From Lottia gigantea (taxonomy: Eukaryota > Mollusca > Gastropoda > Lottiidae): a stretch of 64,000 nt of DNA. Under the pieces are notes generated by a model, which searched no databases, had not been told where the DNA came from, and was given only the letters and a program-made list of their open reading frames with translations. Position 1 is the stretch's first letter. Each line of letters starts with the position of its first letter. This document shows, in pieces, positions 22,900 to 38,866 of this stretch. The DNA lies in assembly GCF_000327385.1 (NCBI RefSeq), contig NW_008709073.1, forward strand, positions 1,706,324 to 1,770,323, written 5' to 3'. The translations under genes and the position numbers were made by a program.

Positions 22900-23890
22900 A
22901 TAGCCTACATGTTCAATTTGAGTATTTCACAGGATTTCTTCTGTCCGACTAAAAAGCGCAAACAAGAGCAAATGACGATGAATTGAAGAACACAGAAGCT
23001 ATATTATATGTCCACTATGTGCTTCAGCCAAAACAGAAAACGATTTTAAGAGGTTTCCAGGCTACTTTTGTGTATCGTCTGATTTTTTGCCAGTTGATAT
23101 GCCTTGAATATATTGTCAGCAAAATAACCATCAATATAAGACAACCCTCGGAAACATTCAATGACTATAGCTGTTAAGATGAATCCATTGGATTCATTTA
23201 ATCTGAATGCAATGCAATATTAATCTGTTCACACCCATCTTTTTATTTCTTATATAGGCCCAGTAGGGAAAAGAACATTTACACAAAGCAGCTTTTTCTT
23301 TATTATAGCACAGGACAAATAAAATAATTTTAAAACAAAACATTAGGCTACTAAGCTAACCAGCACTTGTACAATAGTCCTTGCTTCCGACGTAGGCCCG
23401 TGCTTTCTCATTTCACCTTAACACACCTCTTTGAGTAGCCTATCGGCCCAATTACTACACTTTCAGGTGTTAATCCTACATTAATCGCCTGTCCATGAGA
23501 TTCTCTTGAAATACCGATGCTAACATTCTGATACATCAAACATAATTTTTTTGCAAATGAAATTTATGTCATAGTTTTAATGAAGAATGTAGAGTTAGAA
23601 TAAATCTATTTAAAAAAACAAAACAAAACAAAAACAACCCAATTAAACATAATTCACGAAAGCCCATATATTGTTGTACACTTAACCGTCTTTATAGAAA
23701 GAAGCAAATTTCTCATTAAACAAAGAATGTGTCCGACATTTGTGTCAGAGTCTTAAATTGTTAGATTTGTTATTACATCTGAGATCAGATTGTATGGTTC
23801 AAGGGAGATCACTCTAAAATATTAATGGCCACCGAATACGTGTAGAATTTCGATATAGAATTTTAATCGATATAAAACGTTGATTTGCAG
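22900..23890. other. Intergenic DNA upstream of TEX261, nothing recognised
   Basis: AT-rich; a 64-codon open frame at 22983-23177 has no recognisable similarity and no gene context. The TEX261 promoter should lie at its right end, but no clear core motif is seen. Confidence 0.5.
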
Positions 23891-23941
23891 TCTTGCCAGT
23901 TGATATTTTTGTTGCAAACATTTACCCAGAGACCTAGAACA

Positions 23942-27178
<3,237 letters not shown>

Positions 27179-27618
27179 ATAGACCTTGGCATTAATTCTG
27201 TACCATGGAAGTTTACAACTTGATGTTAGATATCTTCAGAGAAAAATATTCTGACAGACATTTAAAAATTGAACAAATTGGAAAATGATGAATCTGAAGA
27301 AGATGAAATTGTTTTTCAGAATTTTGGTGCAACGACAATATGGATTTTTTGTCCTTTTTTTGTGATTTTCCTTGAATTATGCAAGTGCATGCATGTAGAA
27401 GAGCTTTTTTGAGACAGTATTGATAAATGTTGCTGAATGTTTTTTTTTTTTGTTCTGATTTTTTTGCCATGACAGATAATGGAACAGTGTCAACAGCCTG
27501 AGATGGGGGTACAAATAAGAGCAGACTGACTCAAAGGGGAGACAACTGTTAAGGTTGAAATTCATAATATGACAGAAATCTTTCAAATGCTTAGTTCTTT
27601 CACGAGAAAATTTTGTTG

Positions 27619-28080
27619 AAAAATAGAACCAATTGAAAAATAGAACTAATTGAAAAATAGAACTAATTGAAAAATAGAACTAATTGAAAAATAGAACCAA
27701 TTGAAAAATAGAACTAATTGAAAAATAGAACTAATTGAAAAATAGAACTAATTGAAAAAAAGAAGTAATTGAAAAGTAGAATAATTGAAAAATAGAACTA
27801 ATTGAAAAATAGAACTAATTGAAAAATAGAACCAATTGAAAAATAGAACCAATTGAAAAATAGAACCAATTGAAAAATAGAACCAATTGAAAAATAGAAA
27901 TAATTGAAATAGAACTAATTGAAAAATAGAACTAATTGAAAAATAGAAATAATTGAAATAGAACTAATTGAAATAGAACTAATTGAAAAATAGAACCAAT
28001 TGAAAACTAGAAATAATTGAAATAGAACTAATTGAAAAATAGAACTAAATGAAAAATAGAACTAATTGAAAAATAGGCTT
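27619..28080. repeat. 17-bp minisatellite, probable TEX261 3' UTR
   Basis: About 27 copies of AATTGAAAAATAGAACT with variants (ACC, AAT, loss of two A). It starts 440 bases after the TEX261 stop. The first clear AATAAA downstream is at 28315-28320, so the array may be transcribed as 3' UTR. Confidence 0.93.
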
Positions 28081-28314
28081 AAAACTGCCCATTCTCAGAA
28101 ATGTGTGAAGGTAAAATTCATCTGAAACTATCATTAAATAGCTTTATCAATTCTGAATTGAATGATGTAAAATATGATTAGTTTTGAGTTAGTAGGATTG
28201 GAGAAGGGGGCTTTAGAGACATTAAGTTGGTAATTTTACTGCAATGAAACACTATTGCCTTTGTTTGTTTGCCTCGTTCTGGATCCAATATGGCCGACAC
28301 ATGAAAAAGAATTA

Positions 28315-28320
28315 ATAAAT
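28315..28320 (+). terminator. Candidate TEX261 poly(A) signal
   Basis: AATAAA about 1.1 kb after the stop codon (27178), beyond the 17-bp array. Earlier A-rich hexamer variants could be used instead. Confidence 0.35.
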
Positions 28321-28699
28321 ATTATTTAGCTTTAAGCATAATACCTGAAATGTTATTGATAAGACCAGATGTATTAGATATTCATTAAATCTTTACAAAA
28401 GATGGTAGTGGTTTTGATAACAATCCAGACACCTTTGTATAATTATTTGTTTAATTACTGTTTTCATTCTCACAAGGTTCAATTATGAATTATTTTAGAG
28501 ATTTTTCAGTAGATGTAAGATGGAAGATATACATCCGATATTTTGAAGGTTATTATTCATAGTTTATGACAAGGCTTTGGTATTGCTTTCAATTCTATGC
28601 TAAAACACTTTGGTTTGTCCATTATTTTGAAGAATTGTGCTTTATATTACAATACTTGTGATGTCATAAGTCCTTTTTTGTTTGGAAAAAGTGGAATTA

Positions 28700-29023
28700 A
28701 GGTGCTGGCACATGAACGGTCTTGGTCGGAGGTTGTCAAGAGTTTCAACGACTGGCACATGAGGAGACAAAAATCTTCAGTCAGTCCACTATGTCGATAA
28801 TCACGTGCGGAGCATGCAATGAAAGTAAAATGAATCTGATTGGATGATGACGGTCTGTCTTGCACAGGATAAAATCATCGTGGAGACAATTATCAAACTT
28901 GTTTGATATTATAAATCCTGGCGGAGACGCAATAATCTTTTTGTGGAAGAACTGGCACATGCACGATTTTACTCTTATCGGCCATAAAAATCTCCAACCA
29001 AGACTGCTTGTGTGCCTGCACCT
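28700..29023. mobile_element. PIF/Harbinger-type MITE with TTA duplication
   Basis: TTA at 28697-28699 and 29024-29026. Inverted ends AGGTGCTGGCACATG and, inward from the right, AGGTGCAGGCACACA, then TCTTGGTCGGAGGTT with TCTTGGTTGGAGATT. About 36-bp arms and no transposase. It lies between the TEX261 and ANKRD53 3' ends. Confidence 0.78.
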
Positions 29024-30181
29024 TTATGCTCTCCAATGTTGATTACTTATGTCTACCATACATCAATGAAATCCAGTTTTGAGATTAAATATTTCATCTC
29101 ATTCTATGTAAATAACATTTAGTATTTATTTATATTAATATCTATTCTAAATTGAGAACAAATTAGACACATATTATAGTCTAACCTAATGAAAATTCTG
29201 ATATGGATGTTTCATGTATTTTCTGTGGGCAACTCCACATGTCATCTATAGTCTAACAATATTGCTATTCAACACATATTCCAAGAGTTGATATTTTAGG
29301 CGTTATTCAGTTTTCCAATGAAAGTGGTCAAATATTTAATAATAGAGAGTACTAATTGTTAATTAAGCAGTTTGACCTAGTTTTGGTGTTAAGCTTTATA
29401 ATGGCTCGATATTACTTGTTGAAACCATTAAAATACGTAGGAGACATATTTCTCTACAATTAGGCGTTTATTTTACCCAAATCAGTATAGTAGCTTTTTT
29501 TGAACCACCAAATATCATAACAGGCTCGAAAACCATACTTAACCTTTTTAATTAGTTTTTACGATAAAAAATTAATGGGTGGATTTTTTAGTTGAAATTT
29601 GAACTGAATTGGATTGTTTAGTAGTAGGAATAGGTCTTTTTTTTGTCCCCTTTCAATGGTATAACAATTTAAACCAATCATCAAATATTGAGCAATTGAT
29701 TGGTTTGGTGTGGAAGTTCCATACTTGAGCATTAAAAAATATTTGAATGTCAACTTTTCATTATGTACAGAATATTTCAAAGGTAGAAAATTTAGATAAA
29801 CTTTTCCTACTAAACACACCCCTAAACCCCCATACCTCAGTAAGAGTGAGCTAGTTTTTGATTGTCTTTCTATCAAGGAAGAAATTATAGATAAAGAATA
29901 TTGTGCTTTTGTATTATTAGGTGATTTAAGATGCTAAGTAAAGATGTTTAAAAATACAAAACAAATTGTTTTTGCTCTTTCTGTGAGCTAAATATTCACT
30001 TTAATTAAATGCTGAAATAAGAGTTGTAATAGATACTGAAGTAAATATCTATATCCCTTTAAGTGTATAGGGCAGAATATGCTGAAACAAATGGAAAGTT
30101 TAAAAGAATGCCAATCTCTGAACATACATAGTTTTGTGGAAATGTTGCAAGTCTAGTTGTCCAGTGTAACTGAGCAGTATC

Positions 30182-30430
30182 TTAAAGTGATACTATGCCT
30201 TAGAATGAACATCAAATTTAAGTTCTCAAGAATGGTCAATATGAGTATATATTCATCAGTGAACTTACCTGGTGTCATTAAGTTACAACAGAATCCATGG
30301 AAAATCTGGAAAATTGGAAAAACTGTCATTTCTGAACTCACTGAGACTAACATTTCTGAACTCACTGAGACTAACATTTCTGAACTCACTGAGACTTTGC
30401 CTTTCTGAACTCACTGAGACTTTGCCTTTC
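30182..30430. mobile_element. Family D MITE fragment with a 24-bp tandem repeat
   Basis: Left end TTAAAGTGATACTATGCC and AATGGTCAATATGAGTATAT match family D. From about 30328 to 30430 a unit TTTCTGAACTCACTGAGACT plus four or five bases is repeated four to five times, replacing the right half. Confidence 0.75.
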
Positions 30431-31800
30431 TGAATATATCAATATCAAAATCCAAACATAAATATTTAATAGACAAATATAAACAAATATTCAATCAATC
30501 AAATTTACATAAAAGATTAAATACAAATAACAGTATTAAAAAATATAGAATATTAAAAAATAAAGACAGTTCAATATCATTACAATGCTGAAAATGGTTT
30601 TTGGCAAATATTTTTTGGAATGGATAAGATTTAACAGCAATATCAGGCTGTCCAGCGGCCATAAATTTATTTTCAATTTGGCTAAAATCAAGAGGAAATC
30701 CTAGAAAAGTCTTTACTTTTTATGTACATTGTCAACAAGAATGCTTTCCGGAATGGCCTCAGATGCATGCGAATAAAACCTAATTTGTAACATTTTCAGT
30801 TTCTTTAGTGTCAAATGTCTAAAAATTTGCTTGAATGTTAAAAAAATATTATATAATATTCATGATTATATATGATATCTTTTTGAGTGTCTGAATACAT
30901 CAAGTCATAAAGGAGATACACAAAAGTGGGTATGAATGCACGGATAATATACTTTTTTGAAGTAGATAGTGACAGTTTTATTTACTTTAACAGTTAATCT
31001 TTTACCTTTCAATATCACTTTTTAGAAATATGCTTAAAATTCTGGCCTCCTTTTCACAAAACCTCCTGAGTCCAAAAATTTTCTTAAAATTTCTTAAAAA
31101 AACCCCAAAAATTTTTTTCACTAAAATAACACTTAAAAATTTGGCTTAACTTACGACAGGTATACCATTTTCCTTAACTCAATAAATGCTTCAGAATAGA
31201 TGAAATTTGCCAATTTCTGTTTTGAGAACTTATTAATATTAAAGAATTTATGTTTTTACATTTTCCCTGCATAATTTGCCTTATTTTGCTATTATGACCT
31301 TCAAACGTTAAGATGACGCTATAAATGTCAAGGTGATGTTATTGCACGCTTCAAAATCTTACCACCATTTTGCAGAAAAATTAGCAAAATGTCAGAACTC
31401 ATGTCCTTTTTAAAGTATTAAGGGGACTTATGATTTTTGAACATTTCTAGTACTTCTGAAGGTTATTTACATATATTCAAGACTAAAATCAACCTCTCAA
31501 AATGGCGCAACGGTACCTCTAAAAGAATCTTTTCATTGGAATGTAATTAACAACATAAATGTCTTGAAAGTGGACGGAATTATGAAAATGGAGAATCATA
31601 CTCTACAATGTGTAAACCGATAAAATTTATATTTTAAAGAACATTTTAAGAATGTCGAGCTTGTTTTGAAGCTGATAATCCATAAAATTTATACAAAAAA
31701 AACAAACAAATTTATCACAAGGAACTATCATAAAATCACCTAATATGAATGTACAGTATACATTCATTAACTAAACTTGAATCATTGTTATAACAATACC
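30430..31800. other. Intergenic DNA downstream of ANKRD53
   Basis: AT-rich; contains a family B fragment (about 31415-31525). No gene seen. The ANKRD53 3' UTR should lie at its right end, but no strong poly(A) signal was picked. Confidence 0.45.
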
Positions 31801-31808
31801 TACATCGG

Positions 31809-34800
31809 TTAGATTTTAATACCTGAACCACTTGTTTTAGGAAAATAATTTGACTTTGCCATCTGTTTCATCGCTTGAGCCACCATTGCAGAAGGGAAAT
31901 CTTCACTGGTCCAATCAGTAGCTTTACTGAGACCAGATGAACTGCTTTTAGCAGAAGATGGTGGTTTCATTTTTAAACTGTTCTTAAACAAAATGGATGA
32001 CACATCACTACAAAGATGTAATGATACCTCATCTCTGGGTTTAACTTCCTCTTCCAGTTTTTTCTTAGTTGGTAAGTCAATGACGTGTTTGGGTTTAAAT
32101 AATATTGGTCGTTCAAGAATGGATGGATCTCGTGACAGAACCTTGTCTTGTACATCTTTGGGAAGGTCAATTGCTCTGGCCTTGGCTGAGGCAGATTTTT
32201 CTTTCTTCAGTTCTTTAGGTCCAGCATGTTTACCATCATAATATTTCTGCTCAGGTTTTGTTTTTGGCATTAATGTGAATTCATCGCGCGGATATTCATC
32301 TTTAAGGTGAGGCAAATATTCAGGTTTGGGTACATTGGTAGCTGTTGTAAGTGTCCATGGACTGTCATGTTTGGCCAGGATCAACTTGCTCTTTGTACGT
32401 TTCTCCGGAGAACCTGCAACCTGAGGTTTGTTTCCTTGTCCATCAAAATTTTCATCGTCATCTTCTTCAAACTCAAAAGTATACTCTGTGTTGTAGGTTG
32501 GATCCCGTTTTAAAGACATAGACGTCTTTTCTTTACCTGGACTTTGAGTTGGCTCACGACTTGTTGGTGTGCGGAGCTGACTATTTGATCTTGGTGGGGC
32601 CTTACTATTTGGTTTCATCAAGGGATGTTTGTCGGGGCTATTGGTCTCTCTTGCACTTTCGTCATAATTATAGTCCATTTCTGTCTTCCTACCAGTAGGT
32701 CCAGTAGGTCTCTCTTCTAGGTTTCTAGAAGCTAGCCAGTCTTTGAAAGCCTGTTGTCCATAAAACTCCTGAGAAGTATGTCGTTCTTCTTCTTCTTCAA
32801 GGTCTTTCAGTACTTGTTGCATCTTTACCTTCTGTAACTGATTCATTTCCATGGCAACATGGTCTTTTTCTTGGTGCCAAATTTCTGCTGCCAGAATTCT
32901 AAAAGGGTATCAAATGTTTCAAATGAGCAACAGAAATGTTCTGTCGCGTATACCTTTTGATAATAACAGAAAAAATTTTCAAGCCATTAAATGAACCATA
33001 TATGTTACTGTAGAAAATGACGCATTTGTCATTATGATATAATAGTAAAAGCAATTGCAAAAAAAGGAAAGATTAAGTTTTCTTATGGTGCTTATAATTA
33101 TTCAATAATCGATTTAACAGATGAGTTGACAGGCTGCAGAAAGTCTTAGCCATGGACTGTAGAAGTAAAGTTCAGCATCAATCAATGTTTTATTTGTTAA
33201 AAAGACATTATCTCTTAAAACCAAATGAAAACTTATAATTTCAACTTTTTGTAGCATTTTTCACAATGACTATCAAGCAATTAGCTTGCAATTAGTTTAC
33301 TAATAAAAAATAGCATAACTTTGTTAAAGGGACAGGTTCGCCATTTTTGGGGTTGATTCGGGTCTTAAACATTCTTCAGAAATACTAGACTTGTATGAAA
33401 CTCACATAATTTCGTCAAAATTATCCCAAACTAGAAATTTTACTATTTATTTCTATGTTTTTTCTATATATGGCAAAGTCTCAAGTAAAGACGATTCATC
33501 GTTTTAACTTTCAAACACAGATAATTTTGGATATTGATATGAAGGCTTAAATTTTGAGCTGTGAAAACTAGTAATGATTAGCTTAGCCAAAAAATTACCG
33601 TTTCTGATGCTAAGGCATGATTGTTCAAACGTATGCCGAACTTGCCCTTTAAGTTAACTTAGACATACCTGCCACATTTTCTATGACTCCAAAGTTTAGA
33701 TAGATCTAATGGTGTATTTCCACGGCAATCCTTGCTATTAACACAAGCCCCATTTTCTATTAATAACTTTAAACACTGAACGTGACCTTCACTAGCTGAT
33801 TGGTGGACTGGGGTTATAAGGTCATCATTAGTTCTGAAATTAAAATTCAAATTATATAATGAAATTATCATATTTTACAAAGTAGGAGTTAAAAATCACT
33901 GTAATTGTCGCAAGCCCCCATTCAGTAACTTGATCATCTGGATTATACTGATTTAATCCCATTCTAATGAAATTCCATTGAAAACTCAAAGAGCTGTATC
34001 AGTTTCATTATATAGGAGCAAGGACAATAACTCTGTTGTTGAAAATTTAAACTGTTTTTAACTATCTAAAAAGTCAAATTTTTCCAAATATCACATAACA
34101 CTCGCACGGTGGGTGCATAAATGATAATTCTTAACACACATGGATTTGAAGGCTTAAATTTCCATGGCAATAAGAAGAAACAAAGAGTGGCATCTTTAGA
34201 ATCCAACTGAAGTGGCAACATAAAAAACTAAAGCTTTAAAAAACAGAGGCAATTTGGTATAATTTAAATGAGACTGAAATTCATCTAGAATAACTTACAC
34301 AGATGGGTTGGCACCTTTCTCTAACAAATATTTTAAACACTGTAAAGCTCTTTTTCCAGTTTGATTACTGATTACCAAGTGAACTGGTCTCCAACCTGTA
34401 GAACTGGCTTGATTAATATCAAACTTAAACTTTTCTACACACAGTTTGAGACAATCTAAACGGCCATGTATAGCAGCTAGGTGAAATGCTGTTAATCCCT
34501 GAAATTTGATATAAATTTTATTAAGCAAAAGGAGGGTTCAAATAGAGCTATTTCTACCTTAAATGGGCTTTCATAGTTTTTTTGTCTGCCAAGCCACATA
34601 TTAATGATGTTTAGAAACTGAATCCAAGTTAGAGTAAGCTGGAAACAACATGAAGTTCCTTAGCAACCACCAAAACTGAACCCTTTAGTTTGATGAATGA
34701 AATAATGGAGGAACTTACATTCTTATCAAAATTGGATATGGACCCACTGTCCTTTAGACTCTGCTTTAGCCATTCTACATCACCTATAGCTGCAGCCATA

Positions 34801-34940
34801 AACTCGTCGTCGGCTATCTTTTTTTCATTCACCATCCGTGTTCTCCGTCGTCGAGTTGATTGTCCATTTTTAGCCGAAGATGCTCCGGTCTGGGAGCTTG
34901 ATGTGTGAGATTTATCAGTCTGTTCAACAGCAGACGACAT
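31809..34940 (-). CDS. ANKRD53: ANKRD53-like ankyrin repeat protein, complete
   Basis: Four minus-strand exons: 34940-34719, 34498-34299, 33833-33669, 32898-31809. They total 1677 nt (558 residues plus stop) in consistent phases. Residues 1-45 are a basic Ser/Thr-rich head. EFMAAAIGDVEWLKQSL is followed by about three ankyrin repeats (residues ~75-180: GLTAFHLAAIHGRLDCLK, GWRPVHLVISN, YLLEKGANP, PVHQSASEGHVQCLKLLIE, NTPLDLSKLWSHRKCGR). A charged helix (~210-245, with EEEEERH) and a long Lys/Pro/Ser-rich tail complete it. Order, spacing and the Lys-Leu-Trp-x-His-Arg end of the ankyrin block match human ANKRD53, a spindle-associated protein needed for chromosome congression. The head and tail are poorly conserved, so assignment rests on the ankyrin block, exon layout and position next to TEX261. 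Other small ankyrin proteins are less likely. Confidence 0.92.
33324..33652. mobile_element. Foldback MITE, family B, best copy
   Basis: TTAA at both ends; left TTAAAGGGACAGGTTCGCC, right CGAACTTGCCCTTTAA; 329 bp. Lies in ANKRD53 intron 3, 17 bases from exon 3. Confidence 0.85.
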
Positions 34941-35063
34941 ATTCCTTTTGTATTTAGGGGCTAATAATTTGATCGAAATAAAAAGGACAGAATAATTAAT
35001 TAATTACAAATGTCCAACAAAATATCATTTTGTTTGTTTACGTCGCCATTACGAGCACCATGC

Positions 35064-35071
35064 ACTTCCGG
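35064..35071 (-). promoter_or_regulatory. ETS-type site upstream of ANKRD53
   Basis: The octamer CCGGAAGT (read on the minus strand) lies about 125 bp upstream of the ANKRD53 start codon, close to a short GC-richer stretch with CGCCAT. ETS/GABP sites at this distance are common in TATA-less animal promoters. Only the motif and its position support this. Confidence 0.4.
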
Positions 35072-35657
35072 TAGTCACAATCTTCCATGTCTTTTAAGGT
35101 CATATCGACATACTGACGAAAAATATTAATATATATGTAAGGGGAACGGTTTTTTCCTTATATTTTCGGCTATTTCAGCTAATTATCTTAAATCTTGCAC
35201 CTTGTATTACCACGAATCTTGACTTTGTGACCTAGGCCAGTGCGTTTCTAACTAGATGACGCGGGGGAAACAGCGAGTGTTTCAATCAGATACAATCTTC
35301 GAAGCTCTATATTAGATGATTGAAATCCCCAAAAATATAATTGGAAAAAAGGCCCCAACCCCCTTCTAACATAATCATCATAACCGACCCCAAAGGATAT
35401 CCGTAAAAGTTCAAGTGTTCAACATAGCTCTGCAACATATCCACCTAAGTGAACATATCACGGTAAATATTTATTATTATTTACCGGAACCATGTGAATA
35501 GCGTCACGTGATTCTGGTATTATAAATATCAATAGTTGTTCTTGTTGTAATTGTTCTTCCATATATAAAGTATGTCGTGTTAATGTTCTTGCTGAATTTG
35601 GAGCAAAGTAAGCCTAACTGCACTTGTCTTTATTTGCAATAACTCTATCTTTGTTTT

Positions 35658-35705
35658 CTTTAACGTGCGAATAGACGATGTACGGTGTCCGCTGAATAGT
35701 GTTGG
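35658..35705. mobile_element. Partial copy of the 52733 Harbinger MITE
   Basis: GTGCGAATAGACGATGTACG and GTGTCCG match the left end of the element at 52733-52931; the right half is missing. Confidence 0.55.
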
Positions 35706-35911
35706 GTGTTCCAAGATCACAAGAAGAGAATATACTTCCTTTACATCAATTATTAATTTGAGTAATAAAGATTAAATTGAAATGCTACTATCAATGTTCT
35801 GTGCTGCGTGCTAAAAGAAATTGCAACATTGTAAATTCTGAAAAGATTGAAATAATACAATGTTGACAAATAATACAAAAAGAATTGTTTAAAACACATA
35901 ATGCAATTGTT

Positions 35912-36820
35912 TCAAAGCCTAACCAAACGCTTAGTGCAAATATTGGGAAATTGATCTTGACTTTTCGTAGAATATCGTTTGACAAACAGAGAAGAATTTT
36001 TGGCAGTGGAATTATAGGTTGCAACAAAAGGGTATGATTTGATATTTAGACCACTTGGTACAATGGTTTGCAATTGATCGATCCAGAAACTCTGCAATCG
36101 CTTAAATTTGGGTTTAACGGTAGGTAATAAGGGAACTTTTTCAATGGATATGACAACAATATTTTCAATGGAATGATTGGGTAGGTTGAAATGATTCTCG
36201 ATTGGTCTATCTTTCTTCTGAAGTATATCGAAACGATGCATGTCGCTAAAACGAGTAAGCAAAGCAATTTGAGTTTAGCCAACATACTGAGCATCGCAGT
36301 TTTTACAAGAAATTAGGTAAGTTACATTATTATCTATACATGACAGAACGTCCGACATCTCAAATGTTTTCCCGCTTTTTTATTTTCAAAATGATGAGAA
36401 TAACGTAGATATTCGCAGGGACGACATCTAGTGATACAATGTCTTCAGGTAAATTGAAATATAAGGTTCAGCGATTTAACATTTGAAAGACACAATTCCT
36501 GCCCAGAAAACTCACGTTAAAACAGTGGTTCAACAAAATGAGTAGGATCTGTGGACTTTAGTGGGTTGGGACCCCTGTCCCTTCCCTCAGGAATTTGTTT
36601 TAAAACATATGCTCTCCTGCGTTTTTTTCTGGGGGTGAATTTCCGTAGACTTCGTTCAACCAGTCGCTGTGATAAATGAGCCACTACGGGAAAATGACCC
36701 ACTTTTATGACTGAAAATTCTCCTCTGTATAAAATCATATTATCAAATGATAAATTGGTTAAGTGGTTAACATTTTCATCAACCCAAAGGAAATTCAAGA
36801 CTAAGTTATATTTTGTTATT
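35912..36820 (-). mobile_element. Penelope-like retroelement fossil (GIY-YIG end)
   Basis: Read on the minus strand, the stretch resembles the C-terminal GIY-YIG endonuclease part of Penelope-like elements: VTYLISCKNC, then RFSDMHRFDI, ENHFNLPNHS and SFWIDQLQTIVPSGLN. A further piece upstream (36517-36798) has an arginine/lysine-rich block. It is broken in several places and lacks a reverse transcriptase region in the window, so it is an old inactive remnant. Confidence 0.7.
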
Positions 36821-37176
36821 GATATTTCAATTCATACGAAAATGAAAAAATGCCAAAATTCAATTCAGTTTAACAGTGTAGTCAGAGGGTAGGCCTAATA
36901 CTCAATCCATCGTGTACAAACTACACGCTCTTCGTCATACTCTCACTTGTAAAATAAGACATAAAAAACACGTATTGGGAATACGACAAATTACACCGTG
37001 CAAGTGATAACCTATTAAGGGAAAATGTTGAGTGGAATTAAGCGGATAATGAAATGTTACTAGTAACAGTTCTCGGATTACAGAATTTACACTTTACACT
37101 GTGTGTTGAAAAGGCGCACCAATCAAAGATGGTAAGCGAAGTAAAGGCAAGTAAATAGACAGATCTGATTTTTTTT

Positions 37177-37590
37177 AAAGTGATACTATACGTCTTATAA
37201 TGAACATCAAATTTAACTTTTCAAGAATGGTCAATATGAGTATATATCCATCAGGGAACTTACCTGGTGTCAAGTTACAAAAAATCTCTGGGAAATTTGG
37301 AAAATCGATAAAACTAAGTAATTATTGAAAAACGCTTAATCTTAATTTTTCAATAGTTAATTGCATTTTTATGGATAATTATTAAGTTCTTTGGATTTAT
37401 CGGATTAAATAAGGATCCTGTTATGTTATAACCTGATTTACCTGATCTTCGATCTGTGTTGAATGCTTCTAGATCACCTGTTATAGTTTGTGTTATTTAT
37501 GACACCACGTATGTTCACTGATGAATATATGCCCTTATTGGTGAAGTTTAAAAATTAAAAATGTTATATTCATTCGTAGTATTCCTTCAA
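37177..37590. mobile_element. Foldback MITE, family D, long copy
   Basis: TTAAAGTGATACTATACGTC at the left, AATGGTCAATATGAGTATAT inside, and TTATGACACCACGTATGTTC near the right arm. Right end near 37590 is degraded. Longer than the 151-bp copy at 16121, which looks like an internal-deletion form. Confidence 0.7.
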
Positions 37591-37807
37591 CAATCTATGG
37601 ACTTACTCCACGTACCGTATACTTATAAATCTTCTCACATTTCTCAAAACCAATGAAGGGCTAAGTCCAAAATCAATTGTAAAATTACAAATTTAATTGG
37701 GAATCTCCAAAAAAGGTGGAGAATGGAGTGGTTTAAAGTAAATAGGTACCGGCATGAATTGTTTGAGCAATTGTTTTACCCACGCAAAGTCATTCTTCTA
37801 TATAAGG

Positions 37808-37965
37808 AAATGAAATGAATGGAGTTGTACGTCCTACTTTTCTGCGCTATGTATGTGATAATAATGACGGACAACGCCATGCAGGGAACAATGAGAGAAA
37901 TTTTGCCAGGACGGCGGCATTAGCCTGCTCTTTTTCGATTTCCAACTGTCAAGGCATTCTTCTAA
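37808..37965 (-). repeat. tRNA-derived SINE, 3' part
   Basis: GGAGTTGTACGTCCTACTTT, GAGAGAAATTTTGCCAGGAC and GCCTGCTCTTTTTCGATTTC match the 1622 and 2045 copies. Head missing. Confidence 0.75.
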
Positions 37966-38713
37966 GGGGCAGATTCGAAAAGGCCTTGAATATATGTAAA
38001 TAATGTTCAGAAATACTAGAAAGTCTATTTTCCTCGCGTTCTCGTGAGCGAGAAGTCGAGAGTAGATAATTATATGGCCGCAGTCGACTTCCAAATATTA
38101 CTTGCCACAATTTTGAGACAGGTACGTTTTGTGGACTTCTAGTTTTGTAAAAGGAATAGGTTTTAAAATTTACATTTCTTTTTACAAAAATTTAATTGTT
38201 GGCCTCGGGGAGTACATGACCTTATTAATCTACAAGGTAATTTTGACACAACTAATGTGATGTTAATATTTAGTAAAGTAAGAAGGTCATTTGGAAAGGT
38301 TAATAACCTAAGATAAAAATTCATAATAATATATTAAAAATTTTTTTTTATATATATATTTATTAAAGCAATGAATGAAATAACTGGGGTCAAAAAGAAG
38401 GGAGTTTATCATCTAAAATAACAAAGAAAAGTGAAAACTTTCAACGAGATAACTCGTAAAACCGGTTCGAATTATTAATAGTCAGTATATGATCTAATTG
38501 GCCACGAACAAGCAGTTTTTGATTTAAGAATAGGCTATTACTATATTTTTGGATTTTTTTTTTCATATAATAGCAGTGGGTAGGCTATAGTTTTTTGTAA
38601 CTCTGAGTAGTTTCGTTTGATTATACGGGAATTTTGGAAAGGTATGTTACTACAAAAAACGAAACAAATGGTATTTTTGGGAATCAAACTGAATATTGAC
38701 ACCAGAAAGTTTA

Positions 38714-38866
38714 CATAAAATAAAATACTACTTTTATGGAATACATTTACCATTACATGTCTGTATCATTGACTGATGAAGACTAGAGAGAACTCTAGTT
38801 GAAACGTCGCCTGTAATAAATATAGTAATTGTATTCCATAAAAGTGATATTTTATTTCTTATTCAT
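38714..38866. repeat. Hairpin with a hammerhead-core-like centre
   Basis: Arms of about 40 bp (ACTTTTATGGAATACA with TGTATTCCATAAAAGT) enclose CTGATGA, a stem-loop GACTAGAG-AGAA-CTCTAGTT, and GAAAC (38771-38808). CTGATGA-stem-GAAA is the hammerhead ribozyme core. One extra A precedes the stem, and I cannot pair a convincing stem III, so this is a tentative similarity only. Confidence 0.4.

Noticed and set aside
27213-27586. Minus-strand lysine-rich frames after TEX261
   Set aside because: They are antisense to the TEX261 3' UTR and of low complexity.
30153-30408. Short repetitive protein with SELTETNI repeats
   Set aside because: Produced by the 24-bp tandem repeat inside a MITE fragment; no exon signals.
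31973-32513. Frames on both strands overlapping ANKRD53 exon 4
   Set aside because: Shadows of the real 363-codon exon frame, which joins in phase with three conserved exons.
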